Assembly: GCA_045578625.1 (NCBI GenBank)
Contig: JAZNKN010000064.1
Span: 1 to 58,369 of the forward strand
DNA length: 58,369 nt
DNA from: RGIG3009 sp045578625
GTDB lineage: Bacteria; Bacillota; Clostridia; Oscillospirales; Acutalibacteraceae
Direction of reading: 5' to 3'
Shown: positions 1 through 8,595 of the stretch, one piece after another
Layout of the letters: every line of letters begins with the position of its first letter
Position numbering within the stretch: position 1 is the stretch's first letter
Program-made: the position numbers and the translations under genes
The notes under the pieces: generated by a model
The model's database searches: none
What the model was told of the DNA's origin: nothing
What the model saw: the letters and a program-made list of their open reading frames with translations, nothing else

Positions 1-1
1 T

Positions 2-928
2 GCTTTGATGCGTCCCGGCCGTTTTGACCGACAGATCGTGGTGAACTACCCCGATATGAAGGGCCGCGAGGCGATCCTGCGCGTCCACGCCAAGGGCAAG
101 CCGTTGGCACCCGACGTGGATCTGGCGGTCATTGCCAAGTCGACGGTCGGTTTCACCGGTGCGGATCTGGAGAACCTGCTGAATGAGTCCGCTCTGTTGG
201 CGGCACGCCGCGGTCTGCACGCGGTGACGATGCAGGAGATCGAGGAAGCCACGCTGAAAGTCATCGTGGGTACGGAGAAGCGCAGCCACGTCATTTCCGA
301 GAAGGATAAGCGCATTACGGCGTTCCACGAGGCGGGTCACGCCATCGTATCGTATTTCTGTCCGACGCAGGATCCGGTGCATCAGATCTCGGTCATTCCG
401 CGCGGCATGGCCGCCGGCTTTACCATGAATCTGCCGGATAACGATCATCAGCATCTCACCAAGAACCGGATGCTGGAGGATATTGAGGTACTGTTGGGCG
501 GCCGTGTGGCGGAACAGTTGGTCATCGGGGATATTTCCACCGGTGCTTCCAACGATCTGGAGCGATCTACCGAGACCGCGCGTAAGATGGTCACCAAGTA
601 CGGTATGAGCGACAAGCTCGGTCCGGTGGTGTTCGGTGCGTCCGACTCCAACGAGGTATTCCTCGGCCGTGACTTCGGCCACGCGCGCAACTACTCCGAG
701 GAGATCGCCGCGACCATCGACAGCGAGATCAACGCGATCATCACCGGCGCGTATGCGCGTACCACCAAAAAGCTGGAGGAAAACCGCGATAAGCTGGATC
801 TGATCGCTCAGTACCTGATCGACCACGAGAAGATGGACGGCGAGCAGTTCCTTGCCGCCATGGAGGGTCGCGAGATACCGGCGTATACCAACAATTCCAT
901 GTTCAGCAAGACCGAAAGCGCCGAATAA
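2..928 (+). CDS. ftsH: ATP-dependent zinc metalloprotease FtsH (C-terminal part)
   Basis: Membrane-bound AAA+ protease that degrades unneeded membrane and cytosolic proteins. The gene is cut by the window start, so only about 308 residues are visible; the N-terminal membrane segments and Walker motifs lie outside. The visible part opens with the second region of homology (LMRPGRFDR, arginine fingers), passes through the AAA lid, and continues into the M41 peptidase domain with the zinc motif HEAGH at visible residues 108-112. A GASNDLERST segment carries the third zinc ligand (Asp). The C-terminus ends normally in a Ser/Glu-rich tail. It is followed directly by a strong terminator, so it is the last gene of its operon. 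Identification is secure from the motifs. Confidence 0.97.
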   Translation, partial: ALMRPGRFDRQIVVNYPDMKGREAILRVHAKGKPLAPDVDLAVIAKSTVGFTGADLENLLNESALLAARRGLHAVTMQEIEEATLKVIVGTEKRSHVISEKDKRITAFHEAGHAIVSYFCPTQDPVHQISVIPRGMAAGFTMNLPDNDHQHLTKNRMLEDIEVLLGGRVAEQLVIGDISTGASNDLERSTETARKMVTKYGMSDKLGPVVFGASDSNEVFLGRDFGHARNYSEEIAATIDSEINAIITGAYARTTKKLEENRDKLDLIAQYLIDHEKMDGEQFLAAMEGREIPAYTNNSMFSKTESAE

Positions 929-936
929 CGCACAAT

Positions 937-971
937 AAATACGGGGCAGCCGCTATGGCTGCCCCGTATTT
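937..971. terminator. Bidirectional terminator between ftsH and the phosphate transporter
   Basis: A perfect 15-bp stem (937-951 with 957-971) has a GCTAT loop. T-rich tails on both strands let it end ftsH on the plus strand and the PiT gene on the minus strand. Confidence 0.9.
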
Positions 972-2030
972 TTATGACAGAAACTGATGCATCATCGCCG
1001 TGGCGACGATGTATCCCAGTAAGCCGCAGCCGGGGAAGGTGAGGATCCACGTCAGCACCATGTCCCTGACCACGCGGAAATTGATGGCGGAGAGACGGCG
1101 GGTCGCACCCACGCCCATAATAGCGGCGGTTTTGGTGTGGGTGGTGCTGACGGGAATGCCAAACAGCGAGGAGATGAGCAAACACGCGGCGGCCGCCAGA
1201 TCGGCTGAAAAGCCTTGATAAGGCGCGAGCTTGACCATATCCATTCCCACGGCCTTGATGATCTTATAACCGCCGAGCGAGGTGCCAAGCGACATTACCA
1301 ACGAGCAGAGCAGCATCATCCATAGCGGCGGCACGGCCGCGCCGACCGACTCGCTGCCGCCGGCGAGTGAAACGCCCAGCAGCAGGACACCCATAAATTT
1401 TTGCCCATCCTGTGCGCCGTGCATGAAGGACATGGCGGCACCGCCGAGAATCTGTGCTCGCTTGAACTGTGCGGCGGTGCGACAGCGATCGGCACGGAAG
1501 TACAGCCGTTCCGTAAGGCGCGTGGCCGCATACCCGATGGCAAAGCCGAGTGCCGTGGAAAGCAGCAGACCGTACAGCACCTTGACCCATTCGCCGCCGT
1601 TGATGCCGGTAAGACCGCCCTGCAAGGCGATCGCCGCACCGGACAGTCCCGCGATGAGTGCGTGGCTTTCGCTGGTGGGAATACCGAAATACCACGCCGC
1701 GACAGCCCACAGAATGATGGCGAATAGGGCGGCGCACAGCGCGACGGAGGCCGCGCGGGGATTACCGTCAAAATTCACCATATTGCGGATGGTGAGCGCC
1801 ACGGTGGCGTTGATCATCGTCATAAACAGCACACCCAAAAAGTTGAACACGGCGGACAGCCGTACTGCTGCTTTGGGGGACAGCGCCCGCGTCGCCACGC
1901 AGGTCGCAATGGCGTTGGGTGCATCGGTCCAGCCGTTGACAAAGATGACCCCCATAGTGAGAAGCACAGTCGTAAAACGCAAAGGGTCGCCGGCAGTCTG
2001 ACGGATAAAGGAAGCAACATCAAACGGCAC
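972..2030 (-). CDS. Inorganic phosphate transporter, PiT family
   Basis: A 352-residue integral membrane protein expected to import phosphate by cation symport. It has the two inverted PiT signatures: NGWTDAPNAIAT near residue 32 and GTSLGGYKIIKAVG in the second half, the latter followed by GIPVSTTHTKTAA. About ten hydrophobic segments are visible with a hydrophilic stretch in the middle. The GTG start at 2030 is preceded by GAGGTG. It lies 26 bp downstream of pyruvate kinase on the same strand, so the two are probably co-transcribed from the pyk promoter. No PhoU-like (DUF47) partner is next to it, which is often the case elsewhere. The substrate could be sulfate in some PiT relatives, but phosphate is the usual one. 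Confidence 0.92.
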   Translation of the reverse strand: MPFDVASFIRQTAGDPLRFTTVLLTMGVIFVNGWTDAPNAIATCVATRALSPKAAVRLSAVFNFLGVLFMTMINATVALTIRNMVNFDGNPRAASVALCAALFAIILWAVAAWYFGIPTSESHALIAGLSGAAIALQGGLTGINGGEWVKVLYGLLLSTALGFAIGYAATRLTERLYFRADRCRTAAQFKRAQILGGAAMSFMHGAQDGQKFMGVLLLGVSLAGGSESVGAAVPPLWMMLLCSLVMSLGTSLGGYKIIKAVGMDMVKLAPYQGFSADLAAAACLLISSLFGIPVSTTHTKTAAIMGVGATRRLSAINFRVVRDMVLTWILTFPGCGLLGYIVATAMMHQFLS

Positions 2031-2056
2031 GGCGACACCTCGTTTTCATTCGTATT

Positions 2057-3484
2057 TTATTGGCGGCGGCCGACGATCTCCACCTTCAGCAGGTTGGTGC
2101 TGCCGGTGGTGTCCAGCGGCACACCGGCGGCGATGACCACGCGGTCACCCTCCTCCACAGCGTCGATCTGGCGTGCACAATCAATAGCGTGCTGCAGCAG
2201 CTCGTCGGAGGTGCGCTGATAGCGGGCGACCACCGGATAAACGCCCCACGACAGGGCAAGCTGATGGTACGTCTTTTCCACCGGTGTGGCGGCGACGATC
2301 GCCATATGCGGACGGAATTTGGACATCCGACGGGCGGTCTGGCCGTATTTGGTCAGTGCGATGATCGCTTTCGCTTTGATATCGCGTGCGGTGGTGCAGG
2401 CGGCGTCGCACATCGCGTTGGTAACGTCGGTGTCCATATCGTAGCGGATGCCTTGATAGGCACCAAGCTGGAGCGCATCGGCCTCCGCTTGTTCTGCGAT
2501 CTTCGCCATGACCTGCACCGCCTTGACCGGGAACTGACCGGCGGCGGTCTCGCCCGACAGCATAATGGCGGAGGTGCCGTCAAATACGGCGTTCGCCACG
2601 TCGGTGATCTCGGCGCGGGTCGGGGTGGGATTGCTCACCATCGATTCCAGCATTTGGGTGGCGGTGATGACCATTTTACCGGACTGGTAGCAGCGGCGGA
2701 TAAACCGCTTCTGCAGGCCGGGTAGGCGCTCGTATTCGATCTCAACACCCATATCGCCGCGCGCGACCATAATGCCGTCGGAGTTTTCGAGGATCTCGTC
2801 GAAATTGTTGACACCCTCGATGTTTTCGATCTTCGCGATGATACGGATATCGTGGCCGCCGTTGTAGTCAAGGAATTTGCGCAGGGCGACGATATCCTCC
2901 TTGCTGCGGGTGAAGGAGGCGGCGATGAAGTCCACGTCCTGCTCGATGCCGAACAGCAGATCCTCCTTATCCTGATCGCTCAGATAGGGGATGGAGAGGC
3001 GCACATGGGGGATGTTGATGGATTTACGATTGCTGACCATGCCGCCGTGAACGACGGTGCAGCGGATCTCGGTATCGTCGATCTCCTCGACGGTCAGCTT
3101 GAGCTTGCCGTCGTCGATCAGCACGGCGTCGCCCACCGAGATCTCGCGCGGCAGGCGGGCGTAGGTGATGGCGACCTCGGTATCGTTGCCGAGAATATCG
3201 CGGGTGGTCAGCGTGAAGCGCTGACCTTTTTTGATCTCCACCTTGCCGCCCTCAAAATCGCGCAGACGGATCTCCGGACCTTTGGTGTCCAGCAACAGGG
3301 CGATGGGGGTATTCAGATCGCGACGCAGATCGCGGATCATCTGAATGCGGCGGGCGTGGTCCTCGTGCGTGTTGTGGGAAAAGTTCAACCGGGCTACGTT
3401 CATGCCGCAAAGCACCATTTGACGGATGACATCCGGATCCTCTGTGGCGGGACCAAGTGTACAAACGATTTTTGTTTTTCGCAT
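2057..3484 (-). CDS. pyk: Pyruvate kinase
   Basis: Last step of glycolysis: phosphoenolpyruvate plus ADP to pyruvate plus ATP. The 475-residue protein starts MRKTKIVCTLGPA and contains the family core IAKIENIEGVNNFDEI (active-site Lys) and the MVARGDMGVEI segment. It lacks the extra C-terminal PEP-utiliser-like domain of Bacillus enzymes. I chose the ATG at 3484 rather than the in-frame GTG at 3502, because the GAGAGG ribosome site lies between them and correctly spaced for the ATG. A consensus promoter lies about 55 bp upstream, and the PiT gene follows closely. Confidence 0.96.
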   Translation of the reverse strand: MRKTKIVCTLGPATEDPDVIRQMVLCGMNVARLNFSHNTHEDHARRIQMIRDLRRDLNTPIALLLDTKGPEIRLRDFEGGKVEIKKGQRFTLTTRDILGNDTEVAITYARLPREISVGDAVLIDDGKLKLTVEEIDDTEIRCTVVHGGMVSNRKSINIPHVRLSIPYLSDQDKEDLLFGIEQDVDFIAASFTRSKEDIVALRKFLDYNGGHDIRIIAKIENIEGVNNFDEILENSDGIMVARGDMGVEIEYERLPGLQKRFIRRCYQSGKMVITATQMLESMVSNPTPTRAEITDVANAVFDGTSAIMLSGETAAGQFPVKAVQVMAKIAEQAEADALQLGAYQGIRYDMDTDVTNAMCDAACTTARDIKAKAIIALTKYGQTARRMSKFRPHMAIVAATPVEKTYHQLALSWGVYPVVARYQRTSDELLQHAIDCARQIDAVEEGDRVVIAAGVPLDTTGSTNLLKVEIVGRRQ

Positions 3485-3537
3485 AGGAATATTCCTCTCC
3501 ACGTCTTTTTATTCCGTTCAAAAAAGCGAACGTGAAT

Positions 3538-3566
3538 AGTATAACGAGCAGAGAGCAAAATAACAA
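3538..3566 (-). promoter_or_regulatory. Sigma-A-type promoter of pyk
   Basis: On the minus strand, TTGTTA (3561-3566) and TATACT (3538-3543) are separated by 17 bp, upstream of the pyk ribosome site. Confidence 0.7.
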
Positions 3567-3619
3567 GGCGCATAGCGGATTTTGAAAGATTTTCGCCCGA
3601 ACGAAAAAAGGCGATGGCT

Positions 3620-3648
3620 GCATAAACGTGTGCGGACGGTGCATACTA
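3620..3648 (+). promoter_or_regulatory. Forespore-type (sigma-G/sigma-F) promoter of the spoIIQ-like gene
   Basis: GCATA (3620-3624) and CATACTA (3642-3648) are 17 bp apart. They match the known Bacillus sigma-G consensus (GMATR / CATWMTA) in every defined position, and the -35 also fits sigma-F (GYATA). It sits 30 bp before the start codon of a LytM-domain membrane protein, where a forespore promoter would be expected. Confidence 0.55.
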
Positions 3649-3677
3649 CCGACAAAGCGACAGGGAGGTACGCAGCA

Positions 3678-4400
3678 GTGAACGAAAACAAGTATACGAA
3701 CGACGATATGCCGACCAAAACGGGCGGCAAAGGGTTTTATATTGCCTTGGCGGTGTGTTTGGTGGCGGTGTGCGGTGTGGCGGTCGCCACGTTTGTTGGC
3801 GGTCTGACGTCGAATAAGCCGCAGACCGGCGTGACCGGCACCACGGTCAAGACGGTCACGACGACCGGCGTTAAACAGGTGGCCATTCCCGCAACGGACG
3901 TTAAGGATGACCGCACCACCTCGACCACGGTGGCGACAGCGGCACCCACGACAACGACGACAACGGTCGCGGCGGATATGTTTATCTTTCCGGTATCCAA
4001 CCGCGTACTGCTCGGCTTCAGCGATACGCTGATCTATTCCGAAACGCTGGAGGAGTGGAGTACCCACAACGGCGTGGACTTTGAGGCGGAGCAGGGGTCG
4101 CAGGTCAAGGCGACGGCGAGCGGCACGGTAACGCGGATCTATCGGGATGCCCTGTGGGGCGACGTGATCGAGATTGACCACGGCGGCAAGGTAATCTCGC
4201 GCATCTGTGGTGTGGCGGCGAAAAATCTCCGCGAGGGACAGACCGTCAAGGCCGGTGACGTGATCGGAACGGTCGGGGAGATCCCGGCAGAGATCCTCAT
4301 GACGGCGCACGTCCATTTGGAGATCCTTGCAAATGATAAGTATGTGGATCCGTTGCTGCTTATTCGCGGTGACGCGGTCATGGTGGAGGATAACGATTGA
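3678..4400 (+). CDS. spoIIQ: SpoIIQ-like membrane-anchored M23 (LytM) protein
   Basis: A 240-residue protein with a single membrane helix at about 19-42, a Thr-rich stalk at about 50-97 and a LytM/M23 domain at 102-228. In sporulating Firmicutes SpoIIQ sits in the forespore membrane and forms the feeding-tube channel with mother-cell SpoIIIAH. The segment YSETLEEWSTHNGVDF closely resembles SpoIIQ. The zinc ligands H130, D134 and H203 are all present, as in clostridial SpoIIQ and unlike the B. subtilis protein, which has lost a His. The GTG start at 3678 has GGGAGG at the right distance; the upstream in-frame ATG has none. A forespore-type promoter precedes it. The alternative is an ordinary envelope M23 endopeptidase. 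spoIIIAH is not in this window. Confidence 0.68.
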   Translation: MNENKYTNDDMPTKTGGKGFYIALAVCLVAVCGVAVATFVGGLTSNKPQTGVTGTTVKTVTTTGVKQVAIPATDVKDDRTTSTTVATAAPTTTTTTVAADMFIFPVSNRVLLGFSDTLIYSETLEEWSTHNGVDFEAEQGSQVKATASGTVTRIYRDALWGDVIEIDHGGKVISRICGVAAKNLREGQTVKAGDVIGTVGEIPAEILMTAHVHLEILANDKYVDPLLLIRGDAVMVEDND

Positions 4401-4452
4401 CCTGCCCTCGGAAACCGACGTAGTCGGCTCGGCAAGAAGGGCAAATAAAAGA

Positions 4453-4480
4453 GGCTGTGACTTTCGTCACAGCCCTTTTA
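4453..4480. terminator. Bidirectional terminator between spoIIQ-like and SDR genes
   Basis: A 9-bp perfect stem GGCTGTGAC/GTCACAGCC (4453-4461, 4466-4474) with a TTTC loop. T-rich on the plus side and A-rich upstream, so it can serve both convergent genes. Confidence 0.88.
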
Positions 4481-4491
4481 TTTTTGTGCGC

Positions 4492-5250
4492 TCACACGGC
4501 GCTGAAATGCATCAGGAAGCGGTTGGGAAGAAGCTTGGCGAGCACGCGGTAGAGCTTGTAGAAAGCGCGGTTGGTATACCAGCTTTTACCGCGCAGCAAG
4601 CGGCTCAGCGAGACTTTGGCGACCGTCTCCGGTCGGCAGTAGGGAAGTGCCTGGAACGTCTTGGAGTTGCCGGTGATGGAGGCGACGTCCAGAAACTCGG
4701 TCGCCATCGGTCCGGGACACACCGCCAGTACGTGGATGCCGCGGGGGCGCAGCTCGGCGCGCAGTGCCTGCGAAAAGCTGGTGACGTACGCTTTGGTGGA
4801 GCAGTATACCGCCATACGCGGCGTGGGAACGTACGACGCAATTGAGCTGACATTCAGAATACTGCTGCCTTTGGTCATGTGCGGCAGTGTCAGCGAGGTA
4901 ACGGCGGTCAGCGCACGACAGTTGAGATCCACCATGCCGACCTGATCCGCGGTGGGCATTTCGGCAAAATTCCCCAGTTTACCAAAGCCGGCGTTGTTGA
5001 TGAGCAACACTACCGTGGCATCGGCCTCTGCCAACGTGCGGCGGTAGGTCTCCAGATCCTCGGCAGAGCAAAGATCCAGTGACAGCAACCGGAACACGGT
5101 GTCCGGATAGTCGGCGGCGATCGCCTCCAAACGGTCACGGCGGCGCGCGATGAGCCAGATCTCGTCCACGGTGGGGAGCTGTTCAAGCACCTGACGGACG
5201 TATTCTTTTCCCAAACCGGAGGAAGCACCGGTGATAACAGCGACATTCAT
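4492..5250 (-). CDS. SDR family NAD(P)-dependent oxidoreductase
   Basis: A 252-residue short-chain dehydrogenase/reductase of unknown substrate. It has a Rossmann glycine motif (TGASSGLGKEY) at the N-terminus, NNAGFGK around residue 80, a catalytic SSIAS serine and the YCSTK Tyr-Lys pair. The C-terminus carries a roughly 50-residue Arg/Lys/Leu-rich tail that could associate with membranes, as in the DltE/YqjQ-like classical SDRs. The start at 5250 was chosen because AAGGAG lies 9 bp upstream; an in-frame start further up has no ribosome site. It stands alone between a terminator and the divergently transcribed rlmB. Confidence 0.88.
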   Translation of the reverse strand: MNVAVITGASSGLGKEYVRQVLEQLPTVDEIWLIARRRDRLEAIAADYPDTVFRLLSLDLCSAEDLETYRRTLAEADATVVLLINNAGFGKLGNFAEMPTADQVGMVDLNCRALTAVTSLTLPHMTKGSSILNVSSIASYVPTPRMAVYCSTKAYVTSFSQALRAELRPRGIHVLAVCPGPMATEFLDVASITGNSKTFQALPYCRPETVAKVSLSRLLRGKSWYTNRAFYKLYRVLAKLLPNRFLMHFSAV

Positions 5251-5270
5251 ACGATCACTCCTTTTCTTTG

Positions 5271-5299
5271 AGTATGCCACAAAACGAAGCGGATGTAAA
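5271..5299 (-). promoter_or_regulatory. Promoter of the SDR gene
   Basis: Minus-strand TTTACA (5294-5299), 17 bp, then CATACT (5271-5276) with an upstream TG (extended -10), 20 bp before the start codon. Confidence 0.55.
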
Positions 5300-5349
5300 G
5301 GTTTTTTACTAAACAGTGAAAATCGGGGCTTCCCTTTTGCGATATTATA

Positions 5350-5358
5350 TGTTATACT
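5350..5358 (+). promoter_or_regulatory. Possible extended -10 promoter of rlmB
   Basis: TGTTATACT (TG, one base, TATACT) lies 36 bp before the rlmB start codon. There is no good -35 hexamer at 17 bp, so the call rests on the extended -10 alone. Confidence 0.35.
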
Positions 5359-5393
5359 GACTTATTATAAGGGAAAATGTGAGGTTTTGGTGT

Positions 5394-6161
5394 ATGCAGG
5401 AATCGGTGGCTACGTGTCCGGACGACCGTATCGTCGGACGGAATGCCGTGATGGAAGCACTGCGTTCGGGCCGCACGCTGGACAGCGTGTGGATCGCAAG
5501 CGGTGATCGCAGCGGCAGTCTCGGCGCGATCCGTGCCAAGTGCAAGGACGCGGGTGTACCGGTCAAGGATGTCGATATCCGCAAGTTGGCCGCGATCGGC
5601 AGCAATCACCAGGGCGTTGTGGCATTTGCCGCTTGTAAGGAATATGCCTCGGTAGAGGATATTCTGGCGCGGGCGGAGCAGGCCGGTGAGCCGCCGTTTA
5701 TTCTGGTTTGTGACGGCTTGGAGGATGCCCACAATCTGGGCGCGGTGCTTCGCAGTGCGGAAGCCGCCGGTTGCCACGGGGTCATCATTCCCAAGCGCCG
5801 TTCCGTCGGGCTGAACGCCACGGTCGCCAAGACCTCGGCCGGTGCGGTGGAATACGTGCCGGTGGCGCGCGTCGCCAATCTCACGGAAACGCTCCGTCGG
5901 TTGAAGGAGCGCGGCATCTGGGTGTACGGTATGGATATGGACGGCAGCCCGTGGTGCCAAACGGATATGACCGGTGCGGTAGCGCTGGTCGTCGGCTCGG
6001 AGGGACACGGCATCAGCCGTCTGGTACGTGAGCAGTGTGATCACATTTTGTCCCTGCCGATGCGCGGAAACATCAATTCGCTCAATGCGTCTGTTGCTTG
6101 CGGTATCATTGTGTATGAAGTAACACGTCAGCGGTTGGGCTTAAAGTCTGTTATGGGGTGA
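5394..6161 (+). CDS. rlmB: 23S rRNA 2'-O-methyltransferase, TrmH/RlmB family
   Basis: A 255-residue SPOUT-family RNA 2'-O-ribose methyltransferase, expected to act on 23S rRNA guanosine near position 2251. An N-terminal substrate-binding domain (IVGRNAVMEAL) is followed by the trefoil-knot SPOUT domain. Conserved motifs are DNxxNLGAVLRSAEAAG-like near residue 110, VVGSEGHGISRL near 200 and SLPMRGNINSLNASVA near 220. The ATG at 5394 is preceded by GAGG. It is 4 bp upstream of the pseudo-P-type ATPase gene, so the two are co-transcribed. TrmH-type proteins can also modify tRNA, so the exact target is inferred from the RlmB-like N-terminal domain. Confidence 0.9.
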   Translation: MQESVATCPDDRIVGRNAVMEALRSGRTLDSVWIASGDRSGSLGAIRAKCKDAGVPVKDVDIRKLAAIGSNHQGVVAFAACKEYASVEDILARAEQAGEPPFILVCDGLEDAHNLGAVLRSAEAAGCHGVIIPKRRSVGLNATVAKTSAGAVEYVPVARVANLTETLRRLKERGIWVYGMDMDGSPWCQTDMTGAVALVVGSEGHGISRLVREQCDHILSLPMRGNINSLNASVACGIIVYEVTRQRLGLKSVMG

Positions 6162-6165
6162 GCGT

Positions 6166-8520
6166 ATGAAAAAGCGTGACGACATTCCGGAAAATGAATA
6201 TATTGCCCGCCACGCGGCACCGGGTCCGGTCGAGGACGAGCAGTCCACGACGACGGAATTCCCCTCGTTGGGGAAGGAGCCGGTCGAGGCAGGCAAGCCG
6301 CTGGTTACACCGGCAGAGGAAGAGCCTGTGGTGGAAAAGAAGCGCCGCGGTCTGCTCGGTCTGTTCGGCAAAAAGCGCGCCAACAAGGAAGCGCTGCCGA
6401 TCGAAGAGGTACAGCCGGAAGAGGAAGCGGTCAAGATCGCTGAGCCGGAGGAGGCTGAGCCGGTGCCGGATGATACGCGTGAGATCCTGCTGCGTGAAGG
6501 CGAGATCGAAAAGACGCAGGTCATCGAGATGGCAGAGGAGGGCGGCAGCCATATTGCCGAGGAGGAGCCTACGCAGCTGATGCTGGACGGCTTTGCCCAG
6601 GAGACGGAGGACGTGGAGCCCGAACCCGGTCCGGAGGAGACGCTGCGCCGTGTTCGTCAGGAAAAGATCCAGGATTTCTCTCAGCGCCGTGAGCAGCACG
6701 AGCGTGAGATAGAGCAAGCCTTGTCTGAGCCTGCCGAGGAGGCGGTCGTGGTGGATCCCGCGCAGGAGACCGCACCCGAGGACGACGCTCCGGTGCAGGA
6801 AACGTTGGAAACGCTGCCGCTGACGGTGGTGCGTCAGCAGCTGTTGGCGCAGCAGCGCCGCTCCGGTGTGACGCTGCTCCTCGCTGTGATTTTGGAACTG
6901 GTTCTGTTCTTCATTGCGCTGCTGTCCCGCACGACCGCGACGCTGTCGATGCAGCCTCTGTCGTATCTCATTATGAACTTGGTACTGTTCGTGGTACTGA
7001 TGGCCGTTTGCGGTACGCATATCAAGAGCGGCTTCGTTTCACTGTTTGCTCGTCGTCAGGTGACGTCGGAAGCGGTCGTGGCGCTGCTTTCCTGCCTGAC
7101 GGTGATCCACACCGTGCTGCAGACGCTGAACACCACCGGCGTGGCGGAGGGAACGTCCCCGCTGCTGACCGGCGTAGTCGGTGTCGGCTTGCTTGTGCTG
7201 CAGATCACCCATCGGTTGGAGATCAACCGTGCCGGTAACGATCTGAACATTATGATCGCTTCGGGCGAAAAGCTGGCGGCGAAGCGCATTGAGAGCAATG
7301 CCATTGCGGAGGAGATCGGCCGTCCGGCGGTGGCTATGGGTATGCCGCGCGTGGCGTATTTCCGTGCTACCGAGCAGGCCGAAAACTACATTGCCGATTC
7401 GCGCACCTACGATCCGGCCTCCGGTTTCTTGCGTTGGTACCTGCCTATCGCGGCGGGTTTGTCGTTGGTGACGGCGGTCGTGTATCTGATCCTGCACGGC
7501 GTTACTGCCGGTGTGACGGCGTTCTCGCTGTTCTGCGGTATGTTGGTACTATCCATTCCGGTACCGCTGCTGTTTACGTTGTACACCGTACTGTCCTCTG
7601 TCAGCCGCAAGGCCCGCGAGCAGAGGACGGCGATCGCTGGCTACCGTGCGGTGGAGACCTTCGGTAACGTTCACGCGGTCGCGTTGGATTCGATGGAGCT
7701 GTTCCCTGAAAGTAGCGTGCAGCTGCACGGCATCAAGACCTTTTCCGGTACCCGTATCGACGAGGCGATCTTGGATGCGGCCTCTGTGTCCATCCGTGCC
7801 GGTGGCCCACTGTCGCACGTGTTCCGCCGTATGATCCTCGGCAAGGTGGATATGCTGCACGAGGTGGATACACTGGTATATGAGCAGGATATGGGTCTGT
7901 CGGGCTGGATCAGCGGTCGCCGCATTCTCATCGGCAACCGCCGTCTGCTGGATAACCACGGTATCGATATCCCCTCGCGCGATTATGAGGAACGCTATGC
8001 CAAGAACGGCCGTCAGCTGGTGTACCTGTCCATTGCGGGCGAGCTTTCGGCGATGTTCGTGGTGAGCTATACGGCTGATCCTGCGGTGCGCCGCGTGGTC
8101 AAGGCCCTGACCGACAGCCACATTACGCTGCTGATCCGTACCTGCGACCAGAACGTGACCGAGCAGCTGGTGACCTCGGTGTTTGACGTCAACGGCTTTT
8201 ACGTGGAACTGCTCAACGCGCCGGCCGGTCGTTCGTTTGAAACGCTGGTCAGCGGTGTGTCGTCGGCTGAGCCGGCCCAGATCGTCTCGGAAAAGGGCTC
8301 TCTCGGTATGATGATGGCGTTTGCCCGCTGCCGCCGTCTGCGTTCCTCGGTACGCTTCTTTGCGGTACTGCAGTCGCTTGTCGGGTTGGGCGGTCTGGTG
8401 CTGATGGTAACGTCCGCGTTTCTGGGCGGCGCGCTGTACCCCGCGCTGTATGCTATTGAGTTTTTGGCGCTCTCCGCGGTTGCGTCCGCGCTGCTTGCGC
8501 AACTGTTTTCTCACAAGTGA
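6166..8520 (+). CDS. Large acidic membrane protein; degenerate P1B-type ATPase (pseudoenzyme)
   Basis: A 784-residue protein with an acidic, probably unstructured tail (1-215), four hydrophobic segments (about 234-347), a cytoplasmic loop of only 75 residues, two more helices (423-475), a cytoplasmic domain (475-725) and two final helices (729-780). This is the helix order of a heavy-metal P-type ATPase. Sequence traces remain: VHAVALDSMELFPES aligns with the VxxxxFDKTGTLTEG phosphorylation site, keeping only D508; IPVP (464-467) sits where CPC would be; GRRILIGNRRLL (584-595) matches the nucleotide-domain GxxxxxGNxxLL; RTCD (658-661) replaces TGD. The actuator TGES and hinge GDGxND motifs are gone. 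It should not hydrolyse ATP. What it does is unknown; a scaffold, sensor or chaperone role is speculation. It is co-transcribed with rlmB. Confidence 0.72.
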   Translation: MKKRDDIPENEYIARHAAPGPVEDEQSTTTEFPSLGKEPVEAGKPLVTPAEEEPVVEKKRRGLLGLFGKKRANKEALPIEEVQPEEEAVKIAEPEEAEPVPDDTREILLREGEIEKTQVIEMAEEGGSHIAEEEPTQLMLDGFAQETEDVEPEPGPEETLRRVRQEKIQDFSQRREQHEREIEQALSEPAEEAVVVDPAQETAPEDDAPVQETLETLPLTVVRQQLLAQQRRSGVTLLLAVILELVLFFIALLSRTTATLSMQPLSYLIMNLVLFVVLMAVCGTHIKSGFVSLFARRQVTSEAVVALLSCLTVIHTVLQTLNTTGVAEGTSPLLTGVVGVGLLVLQITHRLEINRAGNDLNIMIASGEKLAAKRIESNAIAEEIGRPAVAMGMPRVAYFRATEQAENYIADSRTYDPASGFLRWYLPIAAGLSLVTAVVYLILHGVTAGVTAFSLFCGMLVLSIPVPLLFTLYTVLSSVSRKAREQRTAIAGYRAVETFGNVHAVALDSMELFPESSVQLHGIKTFSGTRIDEAILDAASVSIRAGGPLSHVFRRMILGKVDMLHEVDTLVYEQDMGLSGWISGRRILIGNRRLLDNHGIDIPSRDYEERYAKNGRQLVYLSIAGELSAMFVVSYTADPAVRRVVKALTDSHITLLIRTCDQNVTEQLVTSVFDVNGFYVELLNAPAGRSFETLVSGVSSAEPAQIVSEKGSLGMMMAFARCRRLRSSVRFFAVLQSLVGLGGLVLMVTSAFLGGALYPALYAIEFLALSAVASALLAQLFSHK

Positions 8521-8540
8521 TCCTATGATTCGATTATCAG

Positions 8541-8577
8541 TACCCTCTGCGTGATACGCAGAGGGTAATTTTTTTAT
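8541..8577 (+). terminator. Terminator after the pseudo-ATPase gene
   Basis: A perfect 12-bp stem (8541-8552 with 8556-8567) with a GAT loop is followed by a run of seven T. Confidence 0.92.
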
Positions 8578-8595
8578 TTACTCTGCGAATTGGGG

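Noticed and set aside
3485..3502. GTG start for pyk six codons earlier
   Set aside because: The ribosome site lies between it and the ATG at 3484, so the ATG is used.
6166..8520. Working copper or zinc exporter
   Set aside because: All catalytic motifs of P-type ATPases are changed and no metal-binding CPC or CxxC is present.
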